From NCBI RefSeq assembly GCF_019145355.1, contig NZ_JAHSTY010000002.1, positions 2,108,001-2,172,000 of the forward strand: a DNA stretch of 64,000 nt, read 5' to 3'. The position numbers and the translations under genes are program-made. This document shows, one piece after another, positions 1-8,680 of this stretch; positions within the stretch are counted from its first letter, which is position 1, and the number at the start of each line of letters is the position of its first letter. The DNA is from Pseudomonas azadiae (GTDB lineage: Bacteria; Pseudomonadota; Gammaproteobacteria; Pseudomonadales; Pseudomonadaceae). Below the pieces are notes generated by a model that searched no databases, was not told the origin of the DNA, and was given only the letters and a program-made list of their open reading frames with translations.

Positions 1-321
1 CGAGGCTTCTACCTCAGCCGCGCTGGAAACAAACCCGGCGTTGAAGCGTTCAATCACAGCGTCAATCTCGGCTTCCGTGGCCTCGCCTTCCACGACGATC
101 CCCAGCAAGGCGCCGACCGGCAAGGTCTCGTCGCTCAGCGCCAATACCCGGCGCAATACGCCACTGAATGGCGCCTCGACGCTGCTGGAGAGTTTGTCGG
201 TTTCTACGTCCAGCACTTCCTCGCCTTTCTCCACCCGGTCGCCGGGTTGCTTGAGCCAGACATCGATGCGCCCTTCGGTCATCGACAGCCCCCACTTGGG
301 CATGGTCAGGGTATGGATCAT
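1..321 (-). CDS. acoC: Acetoin dehydrogenase E2 (dihydrolipoyl acetyltransferase), N-terminal part
   Basis: Only the first 107 codons are in the window; the gene runs off the left edge. The protein starts MIHTLTMPKWGLSMTEG and continues into a lipoyl domain with the lipoyl-lysine motif ETDKLSSS near residue 43, as in E2 subunits of 2-oxoacid and acetoin dehydrogenase complexes. The role is transfer of the acetyl group from E1 to CoA during acetoin cleavage in the cytoplasm. The start codon overlaps the acoB stop in an ATGA junction, which points to translational coupling in an acoABC operon. Because the catalytic domain is not visible, a generic 2-oxoacid dehydrogenase E2 cannot be excluded, but AcoA, AcoB and AcoR beside it favour the acetoin enzyme. 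Confidence 0.85.
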   Translation of the reverse strand, partial: MIHTLTMPKWGLSMTEGRIDVWLKQPGDRVEKGEEVLDVETDKLSSSVEAPFSGVLRRVLALSDETLPVGALLGIVVEGEATEAEIDAVIERFNAGFVSSAAEVEAS

Positions 322-1337
322 GCGGCGTTCCTCTTGTCGGCGATCTTCAGCACGGCGGCTTCGATCTTCGCGGCGTTGGGGATGTACAGGTCTTCCAATG
401 CATCGGAAAACGGCACAGGGGTGTGCGGCGCGGTGACCATCTCGATCGGCGCGCGCAGAGAAGAAAACGCCCGCTGCGCGACCAGCGCACTGATATCGGT
501 GGCGATGGAACAGCGCGGGTTGGACTCATCAATCACCACCAGCCGCCCGGTTTTCTCGACGCTTTCAAGGATGCTGTCTTCGTCGAGCGGGCTGGTGGTG
601 CGAAGGTCCAGCACTTCGCAGTCGACGCCCTGGCGGGCCAGGTTGGCGGCGGCTTCCAGGGCGATATGCACCATGCGCCCGTAAGTCACCAGGGTTACGT
701 CCTTGCCTTCGCGCACGAAGTTGGCTTCACCGAACGGCACGGTGTACAGCTCTTGCGGCACCTCGCCTTGCAGGCTGTAAAGCATCTTGTGTTCGAGGAA
801 GATCACCGGGTCGTTATCGCGGATCGCCTGGATCAGCATGCCCTTGGCGTCATAGGGCGTGGCCGGGCACACCACTTTGAGGCCGGGAATATGGGTCCAC
901 ATCGAGGTGAGCATCTGCGAGTGCTGGGCCGCCGCACGCAGGCCGGCGCCGTACATGGCGCGGATCACCAGCGGCGTGGTGGTCTTGCCGCCGAACATGT
1001 AGCGGAACTTGGCGGCCTGGTTGAGCAACTGGTCGAGGCAGCAGCCGATGAAGTCGACGAACATCAACTCGCACACCGGGCGCATGCCACGGGTGGCCGC
1101 GCCGACGGCCATGCCCACGTAGCCGACTTCGGACAATGGCGCGTCCAATACGCGCTCGGGAAACTCCGGGTACAGGCCTTTGGTCACCCCGAGCACGCCG
1201 CCCCAGGCATCCTGTTCGCCAGGGGCGCCGGTGCCACCGGACACATCCTGACCGATGATGAACACGCTGTGGTCACGGCGCATTTCCTGGGCCAGGGCTT
1301 CGTTGATTGCCTGCTGATAGCTGATTTTGCGAGCCAT
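318..1337 (-). CDS. acoB: Acetoin dehydrogenase E1 component, beta subunit
   Basis: A 339-residue protein of the transketolase-like E1 beta family. It carries the N-terminal QAINEALAQEM helix, GQDVSGGTGAPGEQ, an EVGYVGMAVGAA segment and a C-terminal transketolase domain, with length typical for E1 beta. With AcoA it forms the thiamine-diphosphate E1 enzyme that cleaves acetoin to acetaldehyde and an acetyl unit passed to AcoC. It lies 26 bp after acoA, has a GGAGAG ribosome site before ATG at 1337, and overlaps acoC by four bases. The family also contains pyruvate and branched-chain E1 beta subunits; the aco assignment rests mainly on neighbouring acoR. Confidence 0.9.
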   Translation of the reverse strand: MARKISYQQAINEALAQEMRRDHSVFIIGQDVSGGTGAPGEQDAWGGVLGVTKGLYPEFPERVLDAPLSEVGYVGMAVGAATRGMRPVCELMFVDFIGCCLDQLLNQAAKFRYMFGGKTTTPLVIRAMYGAGLRAAAQHSQMLTSMWTHIPGLKVVCPATPYDAKGMLIQAIRDNDPVIFLEHKMLYSLQGEVPQELYTVPFGEANFVREGKDVTLVTYGRMVHIALEAAANLARQGVDCEVLDLRTTSPLDEDSILESVEKTGRLVVIDESNPRCSIATDISALVAQRAFSSLRAPIEMVTAPHTPVPFSDALEDLYIPNAAKIEAAVLKIADKRNAA

Positions 1338-1363
1338 GAAATTCTCTCCGAAGGTTATTCTTA

Positions 1364-2341
1364 TTAGCGGTAGGCGACGTAGACATCACTGAGCAGGTCA
1401 GCGGCCTGGGGCTTGGGGTCGGACTTGGCCAGGCGCACGGCGTCTTCGATCAGCTGCGCGACCTCGCCGTCGATACGCTCGAATTGCGCCGCGTCCAGCC
1501 AGCCTTCGGCGTTACAGCGCTGGCGGAACAGCGCCAGGCAGTCAGCGTTTTCGCGCAGGTTCTTCACTTCATCGGGGCCGCGATAAGTTTGCGCATCACC
1601 CTCGAAGTGGCCGTAGAAGCGGCTCAGCTTCACTTCCACCAGCGTCGGCCCCTCGCCGTTGCGCGCCCGCTCTACCGCCACGCCCAGCGCCTGGTGCACG
1701 GCGAAGAAGTCATTGCCATCGGCGATCACCCCCGGCATGCCAAACCCTGCGGCGCGATCAGCGATGTCCTTGCACGCCACCGACCAGCCGGAGCCGGTGG
1801 CCTCGGCGTACCCATTGTTTTCCGCGACGAACAGGCACGGCAGTTTCATGATTGACGCCAGGTTCATCGCTTCGAACACCGCGCCCTCGTTGGAGCCGCC
1901 GTCGCCAAAAAACGCCACGGCCACACCCTGGCTGCCCTTGAGCTTGGCGGCCAGCGCAGCACCGGCCGCCAACGGCGCGCCGGCGCCGACAATGCCGTTG
2001 GCGCCGAGCATGCCTTTCTCCTGATCGGCGATGTGCATGGAGCCGCCCTTGCCGCCGCACACGCCGGTTTTCTTGCCGTAGATCTCGGCCATCATGCCGA
2101 ACACGTCGACGCCTTTGGCGATGCAATGGCCGTGGCCACGGTGGTTGGAAGCGATGCAGTCGTCATCGTTGAGGTGGGCCATGACCCCGGCGGCGCTGGC
2201 TTCCTGGCCGGCGTACAGGTGCACGAACCCTGGGATCTCGCCCGTGGCGAATTCCACGTGCAGCCGCTCTTCGAAATCACGGATGGTGCGCATCACGGTA
2301 TAGGCGTGCAGCAATTGATCGGTGGACAGGTGAGTGGACAT
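1364..2341 (-). CDS. acoA: Acetoin dehydrogenase E1 component, alpha subunit
   Basis: About 325 residues from the chosen start MSTHLSTDQLLHAY. The ThDP-binding motif is visible as GDGGSNEGAVFEA followed downstream by NNGYAEAT, and the family HRGHGHCIAKG segment is present. It is the E1 alpha subunit that pairs with AcoB. The ATG at 2341 is preceded by GGAG at a normal spacing. An in-frame start 30 bases further upstream would add MCRDNLENNK and lacks a better ribosome site. It is first gene of acoABC, with a sigma-54 promoter about 65 bp upstream. Confidence 0.9.
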   Translation of the reverse strand: MSTHLSTDQLLHAYTVMRTIRDFEERLHVEFATGEIPGFVHLYAGQEASAAGVMAHLNDDDCIASNHRGHGHCIAKGVDVFGMMAEIYGKKTGVCGGKGGSMHIADQEKGMLGANGIVGAGAPLAAGAALAAKLKGSQGVAVAFFGDGGSNEGAVFEAMNLASIMKLPCLFVAENNGYAEATGSGWSVACKDIADRAAGFGMPGVIADGNDFFAVHQALGVAVERARNGEGPTLVEVKLSRFYGHFEGDAQTYRGPDEVKNLRENADCLALFRQRCNAEGWLDAAQFERIDGEVAQLIEDAVRLAKSDPKPQAADLLSDVYVAYR

Positions 2342-2403
2342 CTTGTTGTTCTCCAGGTTGTCTCGACACACAAAAGGCTGGCTGCGGCCAGCTGCAAACC
2401 CTT

Positions 2404-2420
2404 CAGCACAGCCTGTGCCA
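2404..2420 (-). promoter_or_regulatory. Sigma-54 (RpoN) promoter of acoABC
   Basis: On the minus strand the sequence reads TGGCACAGGCTGTGCTG. GG and GC are separated by exactly 10 bases, matching the -24/-12 consensus TGGCAC-N5-TTGC except within the TTGC. It lies 63-79 bp upstream of the acoA start. AcoR is a sigma-54 activator, so this is the expected promoter type. Confidence 0.75.
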
Positions 2421-2498
2421 ACGCCTTGGAAAACCTGCCGAAGCCTTGATCCAGAGCAGTGCCGCGCGGTTGTAACGGCGCCACAGGCCGGCGCAGAA

Positions 2499-2534
2499 TG
2501 AGACGCCGCATTGCAGCCTGCAGGCCGCGTCTCA
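2499..2534. promoter_or_regulatory. Probable AcoR upstream activator site, split repeat
   Basis: TGAGACGC at 2499-2506 and its inverse GCGTCTCA at 2527-2534 are separated by 20 bases. The same half-sites recur in the tighter palindrome next to it. This is a second, weaker candidate AcoR site between the divergent acoA and acoR genes. Confidence 0.45.
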
Positions 2535-2536
2535 GG

Positions 2537-2563
2537 CGGGATGAGACGCTGCGTCTCATCCCG
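2537..2563. promoter_or_regulatory. Probable AcoR upstream activator site, perfect palindrome
   Basis: Perfect 13-bp arms (2537-2549 and 2551-2563) flank a single central T; the core is TGAGAC-N5-GTCTCA. It lies about 120-150 bp upstream of the sigma-54 promoter of acoA, where enhancer-binding proteins usually bind, and about 90 bp before acoR. It may serve both activation of acoABC and autoregulation of acoR. AcoR binding is inferred from position and symmetry. Confidence 0.65.
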
Positions 2564-2650
2564 TGCAATTGGTCAGGCCCTGCTTGTTCCGCCCGATGCA
2601 TGCGCGCTTAATGGCGGGCATAACAACAAAGACCGAGAACCGGAGGCCTT

Positions 2651-4513
2651 ATGCTCGCCGCGAACTCCAGAGAGCACGTCGACTGCGTCAGTCGCGTGGT
2701 CCGCAATGCCGAGCGCCTGCCCCAGGCGCCGGTGCCGTCGCTGATTTTCGATTCCTGGCGGCGCTCCATGGAACAGCACCACCTGGACCCCGGCTCCCTG
2801 CAGGGGCCACGCATCCTCAGTGAACCCTTGCTCAAGGAATGCCGCGAACGCGCCGAGCTGTTCATGCGCATCGCCAGCGAAGAAGTCGGGCAACTGCACC
2901 ACCGCGTGCGGCATGCCGATTATTGCGTGATGCTTACCGACGCCCAGGGCCAGACCATCGACCACCGCGTGGACACGGCGATTCGCACCGACTGCCGCAA
3001 GGCTGGCCTGTACCTGGGCACTTGCTGGTCGGAAGCCGAAGAAGGCACCTGCGGCGTGGCCACGGTGCTGACCAGCAAGGCGGCGGTGACGGTGCACAAG
3101 CGTGATCACTTCCGGGCGGCATTTATCGGTCTCACCTGCTCCGCCGCACCGATTTTCGATCCCCAGGGCAACCTGCTGGGGGTGATGGACGCCTCGGCGC
3201 TCAAGTCCCCGGATGATCGACGCAGCCAGCACCTGGTGCGCCAGATGGTGGCGCAAAGTGCACAGGCCATCGAAAACGCCTTCTTCATGCACAGCGCCCG
3301 CCAGCATTGGGTGCTGCAGGCCCATGGCACGCCGGGTTATGTGGACAGCCAACCCGACCTGCTGCTGGCGTGGGACCAGGACGGTCGCCTGCAAGCGTTG
3401 AACAGCAAGGCGCGCCAGGCATTGCGTGTGCGCTTTGGCCACGTACCGGACCATATCGGCGAGGTGTTCGACCTGGACGCGTTGCGCGCGGTGACCGACC
3501 AATCGGCCCAACAGTTGCCTTGGCGAGGCGCGCCCGGCGCCCTGCACGTGCGCGTCAACGCGCCGCGCCGCAAGCCGCCGCGTGCGCCGCTGGTCCCGCA
3601 GGTCGATGCACGCGTGGAAGAGCACCTGCGCCTGGCCGTGCGGGTCAAGGACCGTCACCTGCCGGTACTGGTGCAAGGCGAAACCGGTGCCGGCAAGGAA
3701 GTCTTCGCCCGCCAACTGCACGAACGCAGCGCCCGTCGCCACGGGCCGTTTGTGGCGGTGAACTGCGCGGCGATTCCGGAAAACCTGATCGAAAGCGAGC
3801 TGTTCGGCTATGTCGCCGGAGCCTTTACCGGCGCATCCAGCAAAGGCATGCCGGGACTGCTGGTGCAGGCCGATGGCGGCACTTTGTTCCTCGATGAAAT
3901 CGGCGACATGCCCCTGGCCTTGCAGACGCGTTTGCTGCGGGTGATGGCCGAAGGTGAAGTGGCGCCGTTGGGCGCGGCGAAAACCCGCACGGTGGACATC
4001 CAGGTAATCTGCGCCAGCCACCGCGATCTCGCGGTGCTGGTCAGCGCGGGCAGCTTTCGTGAAGACCTGTACTTCCGCCTCGGCTGCGCGCGCTTCTGCC
4101 TGCCGCCGTTGCGCGAGCGCACCGACAAACTGGCCTTGATCAACCGGCTGCTGGAGCAGGAGGCACGCAGCAGCGGCGTCGCGGTGGGTATCGGCCAGGC
4201 GGCGCTGGCGTTGTTGCTGGGGTATGCCTGGCCGGGCAACGTGCGGCAACTGCGGCATGTGCTGGCGTATGCCTGCGCGGTGTGTGAAGGCGGAACGCTG
4301 CAAGTGGCGGACTTGCCGATGGAAGTGCGTGGCGAGCAGGTTGACGGGCGGGCGGAAGACAGCCTGAGCCCGGAGCGCCAGGTGGTGCTGGATGCGTTGA
4401 TTCGGCATCGCTGGAAGCCCTCGCCGACGGCCCAGGCGCTGGGCATCTCAAGGGCAACCCTGTATCGCCGGGTCAACCAGCTCGGCATCGACATGCCCGG
4501 TAAAACCAACTGA
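2651..4513 (+). CDS. acoR: Sigma-54-dependent activator of acetoin catabolism
   Basis: A 620-residue enhancer-binding protein. An N-terminal GAF-like sensory region (about 60-210) is followed by a linker and an AAA+ sigma-54 interaction domain (about 310-540). That domain has Walker A GETGAGKE, the sigma-54-contacting loop GAFTGA, and [14 protein letters not shown]-terminal Fis-type helix-turn-helix ([18 protein letters not shown]) ends the protein. The domain order and the divergent acoABC operon identify AcoR. It should bind the palindromes in the shared intergenic region and open the acoA promoter when acetoin is present. Start ATG 2651 follows a CGGAGG ribosome site. Confidence 0.92.
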   Translation: MLAANSREHVDCVSRVVRNAERLPQAPVPSLIFDSWRRSMEQHHLDPGSLQGPRILSEPLLKECRERAELFMRIASEEVGQLHHRVRHADYCVMLTDAQGQTIDHRVDTAIRTDCRKAGLYLGTCWSEAEEGTCGVATVLTSKAAVTVHKRDHFRAAFIGLTCSAAPIFDPQGNLLGVMDASALKSPDDRRSQHLVRQMVAQSAQAIENAFFMHSARQHWVLQAHGTPGYVDSQPDLLLAWDQDGRLQALNSKARQALRVRFGHVPDHIGEVFDLDALRAVTDQSAQQLPWRGAPGALHVRVNAPRRKPPRAPLVPQVDARVEEHLRLAVRVKDRHLPVLVQGETGAGKEVFARQLHERSARRHGPFVAVNCAAIPENLIESELFGYVAGAFTGASSKGMPGLLVQADGGTLFLDEIGDMPLALQTRLLRVMAEGEVAPLGAAKTRTVDIQVICASHRDLAVLVSAGSFREDLYFRLGCARFCLPPLRERTDKLALINRLLEQEARSSGVAVGIGQAALALLLGYAWPGNVRQLRHVLAYACAVCEGGTLQVADLPMEVRGEQVDGRAEDSLSPERQVVLDALIRHRWKPSPTAQALGISRATLYRRVNQLGIDMPGKTN

Positions 4514-4575
4514 TGTGGTGCGGTCAAACTGGGGGCTTGTTGGCCTGCAATGGCCATGGGTATCTACACATCTTT

Positions 4576-4751
4576 GTAGTGAGCGGGCTTGCCCCGCGCT
4601 GGGCTGCGAAGCCGCCCCAAAACAAGCGACCTGGGATCAATCTGGAACTCGGCGGCGGCTTTATTGGGGCCGCTTCGCCACCCAGCGCGGGACAAGCCCG
4701 CTCACTACAGATACTCCGAGGTGCCTGGATCGCAGGCAAGCCAGCTCCCAC
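4576..4751. repeat. Composite palindromic repeat, copy 1
   Basis: An inner inverted repeat occupies 4576-4708, opening GTAGTGAGCGGGCTTG and closing with its inverse CAAGCCCGCTCACTAC. A REP-like arm GCAGGCAAGCCAGCTCCCAC follows, ending at 4751. A decayed left arm (GGGGGCTTGTTGGCCTGCAATGGCC) is visible around 4530-4555. It fills the gap between acoR and the reductase gene; nothing else is recognisable there. Four similar elements occur elsewhere in the window. Confidence 0.9.
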
Positions 4752-4775
4752 ATCAAACCGAGCGGGCCTTGGGCA

Positions 4776-5570
4776 TCAGCGGTAGACCAGCCCGCCGTCA
4801 ATCAACGGCGCTTGCCCGGTCATGTAATCGGCGTCCGGCCCCGCCAGATAGGCGACCAACCCCGCCACATCCTCCGGCGTTTGCGCGCGGCCCAGGGCGA
4901 TACCTTCCACATACTTCTTGTAGGTCGCACCCACTGGCGCCCCGGTAATGTCAGCCATGCGCTTATCGATCTCGACCCACATGTCGGTACCGACCACACC
5001 CGGGCAATAGGCGTTGACCGTGATCCCGTCGCTCGCCAATTCCTTGGCCGCCGCCTGAGTCAGCGCCCGCACGGCGAACTTGGTGGCCGAGTACACGCCC
5101 AGCAACGCAAAGCCTTCGTGCCCGGCGATCGAGCAGGCGTTGATGATCTTGCCCTTTTGCTTGAGCGCCTTGAATTTCTTGCCGGCCGCCTGGATGCCCC
5201 ACAGCACGCCCTGCACGTTGATGCCCAGGGTGCGTTCGACCTGTTCGGGGCTGACGTCCAGCAGCGAATCGATCTGCGCGACCCCGGCGTTGTTGACGAT
5301 GATGTCGAAGCCTCCCAAGGTCAGGTGCGCGTGCTCCACCGCCGCAACCACCTGTTCGCGCCTGGACACGTCGGCGACAAACACCGAGGCCTTGCGCCCC
5401 AACGCCACGACTTCGGCCGCCACCGCTTCGAGCGTGGCGCCGTTGATGTCCACCAGGGCGATATCGGCCCCGTCCTGCGCCAGGCGCAGGGCAATGGCCC
5501 GGCCAATGCCTTGCCCGGCGCCGGTCACCAGCGCAACTTTTCCAGCGATCACTTTTCCAGCGACACTCAT
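4776..5570 (-). CDS. budC: Acetoin/diacetyl reductase (short-chain dehydrogenase, BudC type)
   Basis: A 264-residue classical SDR. The nucleotide-binding TGAGQGIG is at residues 16-23, followed by NNAGVA. The catalytic serine lies in INACSIAG, the YSATK motif supplies Tyr and Lys, and the C terminus is [13 protein letters not shown]. The stretch [14 protein letters not shown]...[16 protein letters not shown] resembles (S)-acetoin-forming diacetyl reductases / meso-2,3-butanediol dehydrogenases, which interconvert diacetyl, acetoin and butanediol with NAD(H). Placement beside acoR-acoABC supports feeding butanediol or diacetyl into acetoin catabolism. Start ATG 5570 is chosen because it follows GGAG at good spacing; an upstream in-frame extension to 5675 is not SDR-like. 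Confidence 0.8.
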   Translation of the reverse strand: MSVAGKVIAGKVALVTGAGQGIGRAIALRLAQDGADIALVDINGATLEAVAAEVVALGRKASVFVADVSRREQVVAAVEHAHLTLGGFDIIVNNAGVAQIDSLLDVSPEQVERTLGINVQGVLWGIQAAGKKFKALKQKGKIINACSIAGHEGFALLGVYSATKFAVRALTQAAAKELASDGITVNAYCPGVVGTDMWVEIDKRMADITGAPVGATYKKYVEGIALGRAQTPEDVAGLVAYLAGPDADYMTGQAPLIDGGLVYR

Positions 5571-5657
5571 GGCTATCTCCTGCAAATGATGAGGGAAGCC
5601 TTGTCTATCGCAAGTGCGTCGTCGCCTGTCGAGGTGCAGAGGGATCGGCGTGACGGT

Positions 5658-5674
5658 CGAGACGGGATGTCTCA
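5658..5674. promoter_or_regulatory. AcoR-site-like palindrome upstream of the reductase
   Basis: Read on the minus strand this is TGAGAC-ATCCC-GTCTCG, the same TGAGAC-N5-GTCTCA architecture as the palindrome between acoA and acoR, with one mismatch at the edge. It sits about 90-105 bp before the reductase start. I found no convincing -24/-12 sigma-54 promoter between it and the gene, so direct AcoR control is only suggested. Confidence 0.5.
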
Positions 5675-5763
5675 CGGCGCGAACCCTTCTCGCACCCTTG
5701 TAAAAGTGCCCGCTTATGCCTAGCTTATGCGCCCCCCGCCCTGCGCTTTAAGGCCCTGCCCCC

Positions 5764-7908
5764 ATGGTTGTGCGTTTTCGTCCCGTCGTCACCTCAGGTT
5801 TCGCCCTCGGCCTGCTGCTCAGCGGCGGCAGCGCAAGCAGCCTGGCGGCTGAGATCGAGCTGCCGGCGGTGACGGTCCAGGGCCAGGATCAGTCCGGTTA
5901 CCGCAGTGAAACCGCCTCGGTGGGCAGCTTCGATGACGCGCCGCTGCTCGACACCCCGGCCTCGATCAGCGTGATCAACGCCGCACTGATCAAGGACCAG
6001 CAGGCGCGCCTGCTCAGTGAAGTGCTGCGTAATGACGCTTCGGTGGGCGACAGTTATGCGCCCATCGGCTACTACGAAAATTTTGTGGTGCGCGGCTTCT
6101 CGCTGAACGCGGCAAGCAGCTACAAGATCAACGGGCGGACCATCACCGGCGAGCAGAACGTCGCCCTGGAAAACAAGCAGCAGGTGGAAGTGCTCAAGGG
6201 CCTGGCGGGCCTGCAAAGTGGCATCTCCGAGCCGAGCGGCGTGATCAACTACGTGACCAAGCGCCCGGAAGATGTGCGCTCGGTGACCGTCTCCAGCGAC
6301 GATCGCGGCAGCGGTTATATCGCCACCGACGTCGGCGGCTGGTTCGGCAGCGAGCAGCAATTCGGCCTGCGCGCCAACGTGGCCCATGAAGACCTCAACG
6401 CTTATGTCGAACATGCCAACGGCCAGCGGGACTTCGTGTCCCTGGCGTTCGACTGGAACATCAGCCCCGACGCCGTGCTGCAACTGGATGCCGAATACCA
6501 GAGCAAACAGCAACGCTCGGTGCCGGGCTACCAGTTGCTGGGCGGCACAACGGTGCCAGACGATGCCTCGCCGAAGAAACTGTTGGGGCACCAGAGCGGT
6601 TCCAGGCAAGTGGGCATCGATGCGCTGAACCTCAACGGCACGTTCGAATACCGCTTCAGCGATCAATGGAAAGGCAGTGTCAGCGCCGCGCGCAGCAAGG
6701 TGGTGATCGATGACTACAGCTCGTTTGCCTGGGGCGGTGCCACCAGCGGCGTCGGCAATACCTTCACGCCCGAAGGCAACTACGACATCTACGACTACCG
6801 AAGCCCCGACGACACCCGCCGTGACGATGAAGTACAAGCGGCGATGACCGGGCTGTTCGACACCGGCGGCCTGGGCCATGAACTGACCTTCGGCACCAGC
6901 GCGTTCCGTCGGGTGATTGACAAACGCAAGCCGGTCAACGAGTGGATCGGCAGCGGCAATATCAATGCCGACGCCCCCACCTTCACCCCGACAGATGTTG
7001 CGCTAAATGACAGCCACCGCAACCTGGACAGCCGCCAATACGGCCTGTTTATCAGCGACCGCATCCGCTTCAATGAGCACTGGCAGACTATCCTCGGCGG
7101 CCGCGAAGTACGCCTGGATGAACAGGCCTTTGATAGCAACGGCACCCAGGCACGCCATACCCGGCAATACGTGTTCCTGCCCCAGGCCTCATTGATCTAC
7201 AAACCGATTGAGCAGATCTCGCTGTACACCTCTTACAGCAAGGGCCTCGCGCTGGGCGGCACCGCGCCGTGGTTCGCCGGCAACGCGGATGAAACCCTGG
7301 CGCCGACCACGTCGCGACAGATCGAAGCCGGGGTGAAATACGACTGGCGCCGCCTCAGCTTTGCCGCAGCCGTGTTTCAGACGCGCCAGGCCTACCAATA
7401 TGCCAGGCCCGACGGCGCGGGTGCCTTCACCTACGTGCAACAGGGCGAACAGAAGAACACCGGGCTGGAACTGTCGGCCAACGGCTGGGCCACCGAGCGC
7501 CTGCAGATCGCAACCAGTGTGGCGGCGATTCGCGCGCGGGTGAGCGGCAGCGGCACCCCGCAATACGAAGGCCATCAGGCGATCAACGTGCCCACGCTGC
7601 GCGCCAGTGTGTATGCCGATTATGCGCTGCCCTGGGTAAACGGCCTGGCGGTGCTGGGCGGTGTGCAGTACAGCGCGAAGAAGTACGCCAACCGCACCGG
7701 CAATGTAGAGGTGGGGGACTACGCGGTGGTCAATGTGGGCAGCCGCTACACCACCAGGGTGGACGGTTATGAGACGGTGTTTCGCCTGAGCGTCGACAAC
7801 CTGTTCGACCAGCGCTACTGGCGCGACGCGGGCGAATACATGGGCGATGACTATCTGTTCCAGGGCGCGCCCCTGACGGCGCGCCTGAGTGCCTCGGTCA
7901 ACTTCTGA
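5764..7908 (+). CDS. TonB-dependent siderophore receptor
   Basis: A 714-residue outer-membrane receptor with a signal peptide ending about ASSLAAE. The plug domain runs about 35-165 (DTPASISVINAALIKDQ, VVRGFS, QVEVLKGLAGLQSGISEPSGVINYVTKRP) and is followed by a 22-strand-type beta barrel ending in the aromatic terminus RLSASVNF. The plug signatures fit the ferrichrome/hydroxamate siderophore receptor group. There is no N-terminal signalling extension, so it should not drive an anti-sigma cascade. Its ligand cannot be read from sequence. The ribosome site is weak. The gene ends 3 bp before the convergent AhpD-like gene, and no siderophore biosynthesis gene is adjacent. Confidence 0.85.
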   Translation: MVVRFRPVVTSGFALGLLLSGGSASSLAAEIELPAVTVQGQDQSGYRSETASVGSFDDAPLLDTPASISVINAALIKDQQARLLSEVLRNDASVGDSYAPIGYYENFVVRGFSLNAASSYKINGRTITGEQNVALENKQQVEVLKGLAGLQSGISEPSGVINYVTKRPEDVRSVTVSSDDRGSGYIATDVGGWFGSEQQFGLRANVAHEDLNAYVEHANGQRDFVSLAFDWNISPDAVLQLDAEYQSKQQRSVPGYQLLGGTTVPDDASPKKLLGHQSGSRQVGIDALNLNGTFEYRFSDQWKGSVSAARSKVVIDDYSSFAWGGATSGVGNTFTPEGNYDIYDYRSPDDTRRDDEVQAAMTGLFDTGGLGHELTFGTSAFRRVIDKRKPVNEWIGSGNINADAPTFTPTDVALNDSHRNLDSRQYGLFISDRIRFNEHWQTILGGREVRLDEQAFDSNGTQARHTRQYVFLPQASLIYKPIEQISLYTSYSKGLALGGTAPWFAGNADETLAPTTSRQIEAGVKYDWRRLSFAAAVFQTRQAYQYARPDGAGAFTYVQQGEQKNTGLELSANGWATERLQIATSVAAIRARVSGSGTPQYEGHQAINVPTLRASVYADYALPWVNGLAVLGGVQYSAKKYANRTGNVEVGDYAVVNVGSRYTTRVDGYETVFRLSVDNLFDQRYWRDAGEYMGDDYLFQGAPLTARLSASVNF

Positions 7909-7911
7909 GGG

Positions 7912-8349
7912 TTACTGGGGCATCTTGCGAAAACCCACCGCCAGCCGGTTCCAGCTGTTGATGGTGGCGATGGCCACGCTCAGGTCGACTTGCTCCTGGG
8001 CGCTGAACTCGGCGGCCAGCGCGTTGAAGTCTGCATCCGGGGCGTGGGTCTGGCTGAGCAGCGTCAGGCTCTCGGCCCAGGCCAGCGCGGCGCGCTCACG
8101 TGGGGTGAAGAATGGCGTCTCGCGCCAGGCCGACAGGGTGTACAGGCGACGCTCGGTTTCTCCGCCCTTGCGGGCGTCGGCCGTGTGCATGTCCAGGCAG
8201 AAGGCACAGCCGTTGATCTGCGAAACACGCAGGCGCACCAGTTCCAGCAACGCCAGCTCGATGGACAGTTTGCCGACGGCGGCTTCCAGGGCGCGCATGG
8301 CTTTCATGGCGTCTGGGGAGGCGGTGTAGAAATCGGTACGGGCTTGCAT
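7912..8349 (-). CDS. AhpD-like carboxymuconolactone decarboxylase family protein
   Basis: A 145-residue protein of the CMD/AhpD fold. The redox motif NGCAFCLDMHTADARKGGE (CxxC followed by His) is at about residues 51-60, as in alkylhydroperoxidase D-type proteins, and the C-terminal helix INSWNRLAVGFR is typical. The family members with CxxCxxxH have thiol peroxidase-like or related redox activity; the substrate here is unknown. Length is normal for the family. It is a single gene, convergent with the TonB receptor. A palindromic repeat lies upstream of its promoter region. Confidence 0.85.
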   Translation of the reverse strand: MQARTDFYTASPDAMKAMRALEAAVGKLSIELALLELVRLRVSQINGCAFCLDMHTADARKGGETERRLYTLSAWRETPFFTPRERAALAWAESLTLLSQTHAPDADFNALAAEFSAQEQVDLSVAIATINSWNRLAVGFRKMPQ

Positions 8350-8498
8350 GGTGATACTCCGGAACGGTGGGGATTGGTCGCCAGGTTAGCCACCGAGGGG
8401 TTGGGGAGGAATATCCAATTCCGGGGAAGAATGGGTGACCAATTTTCCGTAAGGTGTAGCAAGGGCGGACTGCTTTTCTAAGGCTGCCAAATCTCCCT

Positions 8499-8675
8499 GT
8501 AGTGAGCGGGCTTGCCCCGCGCTGGGTGGCGAAGCCGCCCCAAACCAGGCGAATTGGGTTTGTCTGAAACTGCGCGGCGTCTTTGTTGGGGCGGCTTCGC
8601 CACCCGGCGCGGGACAAGCCCGCTCACTACAAAATGTGTAGATCCTATGGCCATCGCAGGCAAGCCAGCTCCCAC
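8499..8675. repeat. Composite palindromic repeat, copy 2
   Basis: The inner inverted repeat GTAGTGAGCGGG...CCCGCTCACTAC spans 8499-8630. An outer right arm (ATGTGTAGATCCTATGGCC, then GCAGGCAAGCCAGCTCCCAC) extends to 8675. It accounts for most of the gene-free stretch 8350-8680; no gene or clear promoter element is otherwise visible there. Confidence 0.9.
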
Positions 8676-8680
8676 ATTGG

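Noticed and set aside
2573..4408. A 611-codon open frame antisense to acoR
   Set aside because: His/Gln/Ala/Arg-rich composition typical of antisense frames in GC-rich Pseudomonas genes; the opposite strand encodes a complete enhancer-binding protein.
5571..5763. Sigma-54 promoter for the acetoin reductase
   Set aside because: No GG-N10-GC pair with acceptable flanks was found on the minus strand between the palindrome and the start codon.
7003..7007. TAAAT motif as a PvdS box near the first TonB receptor
   Set aside because: It lies inside the receptor coding sequence and has no CGT at the required 16-17 base spacing.
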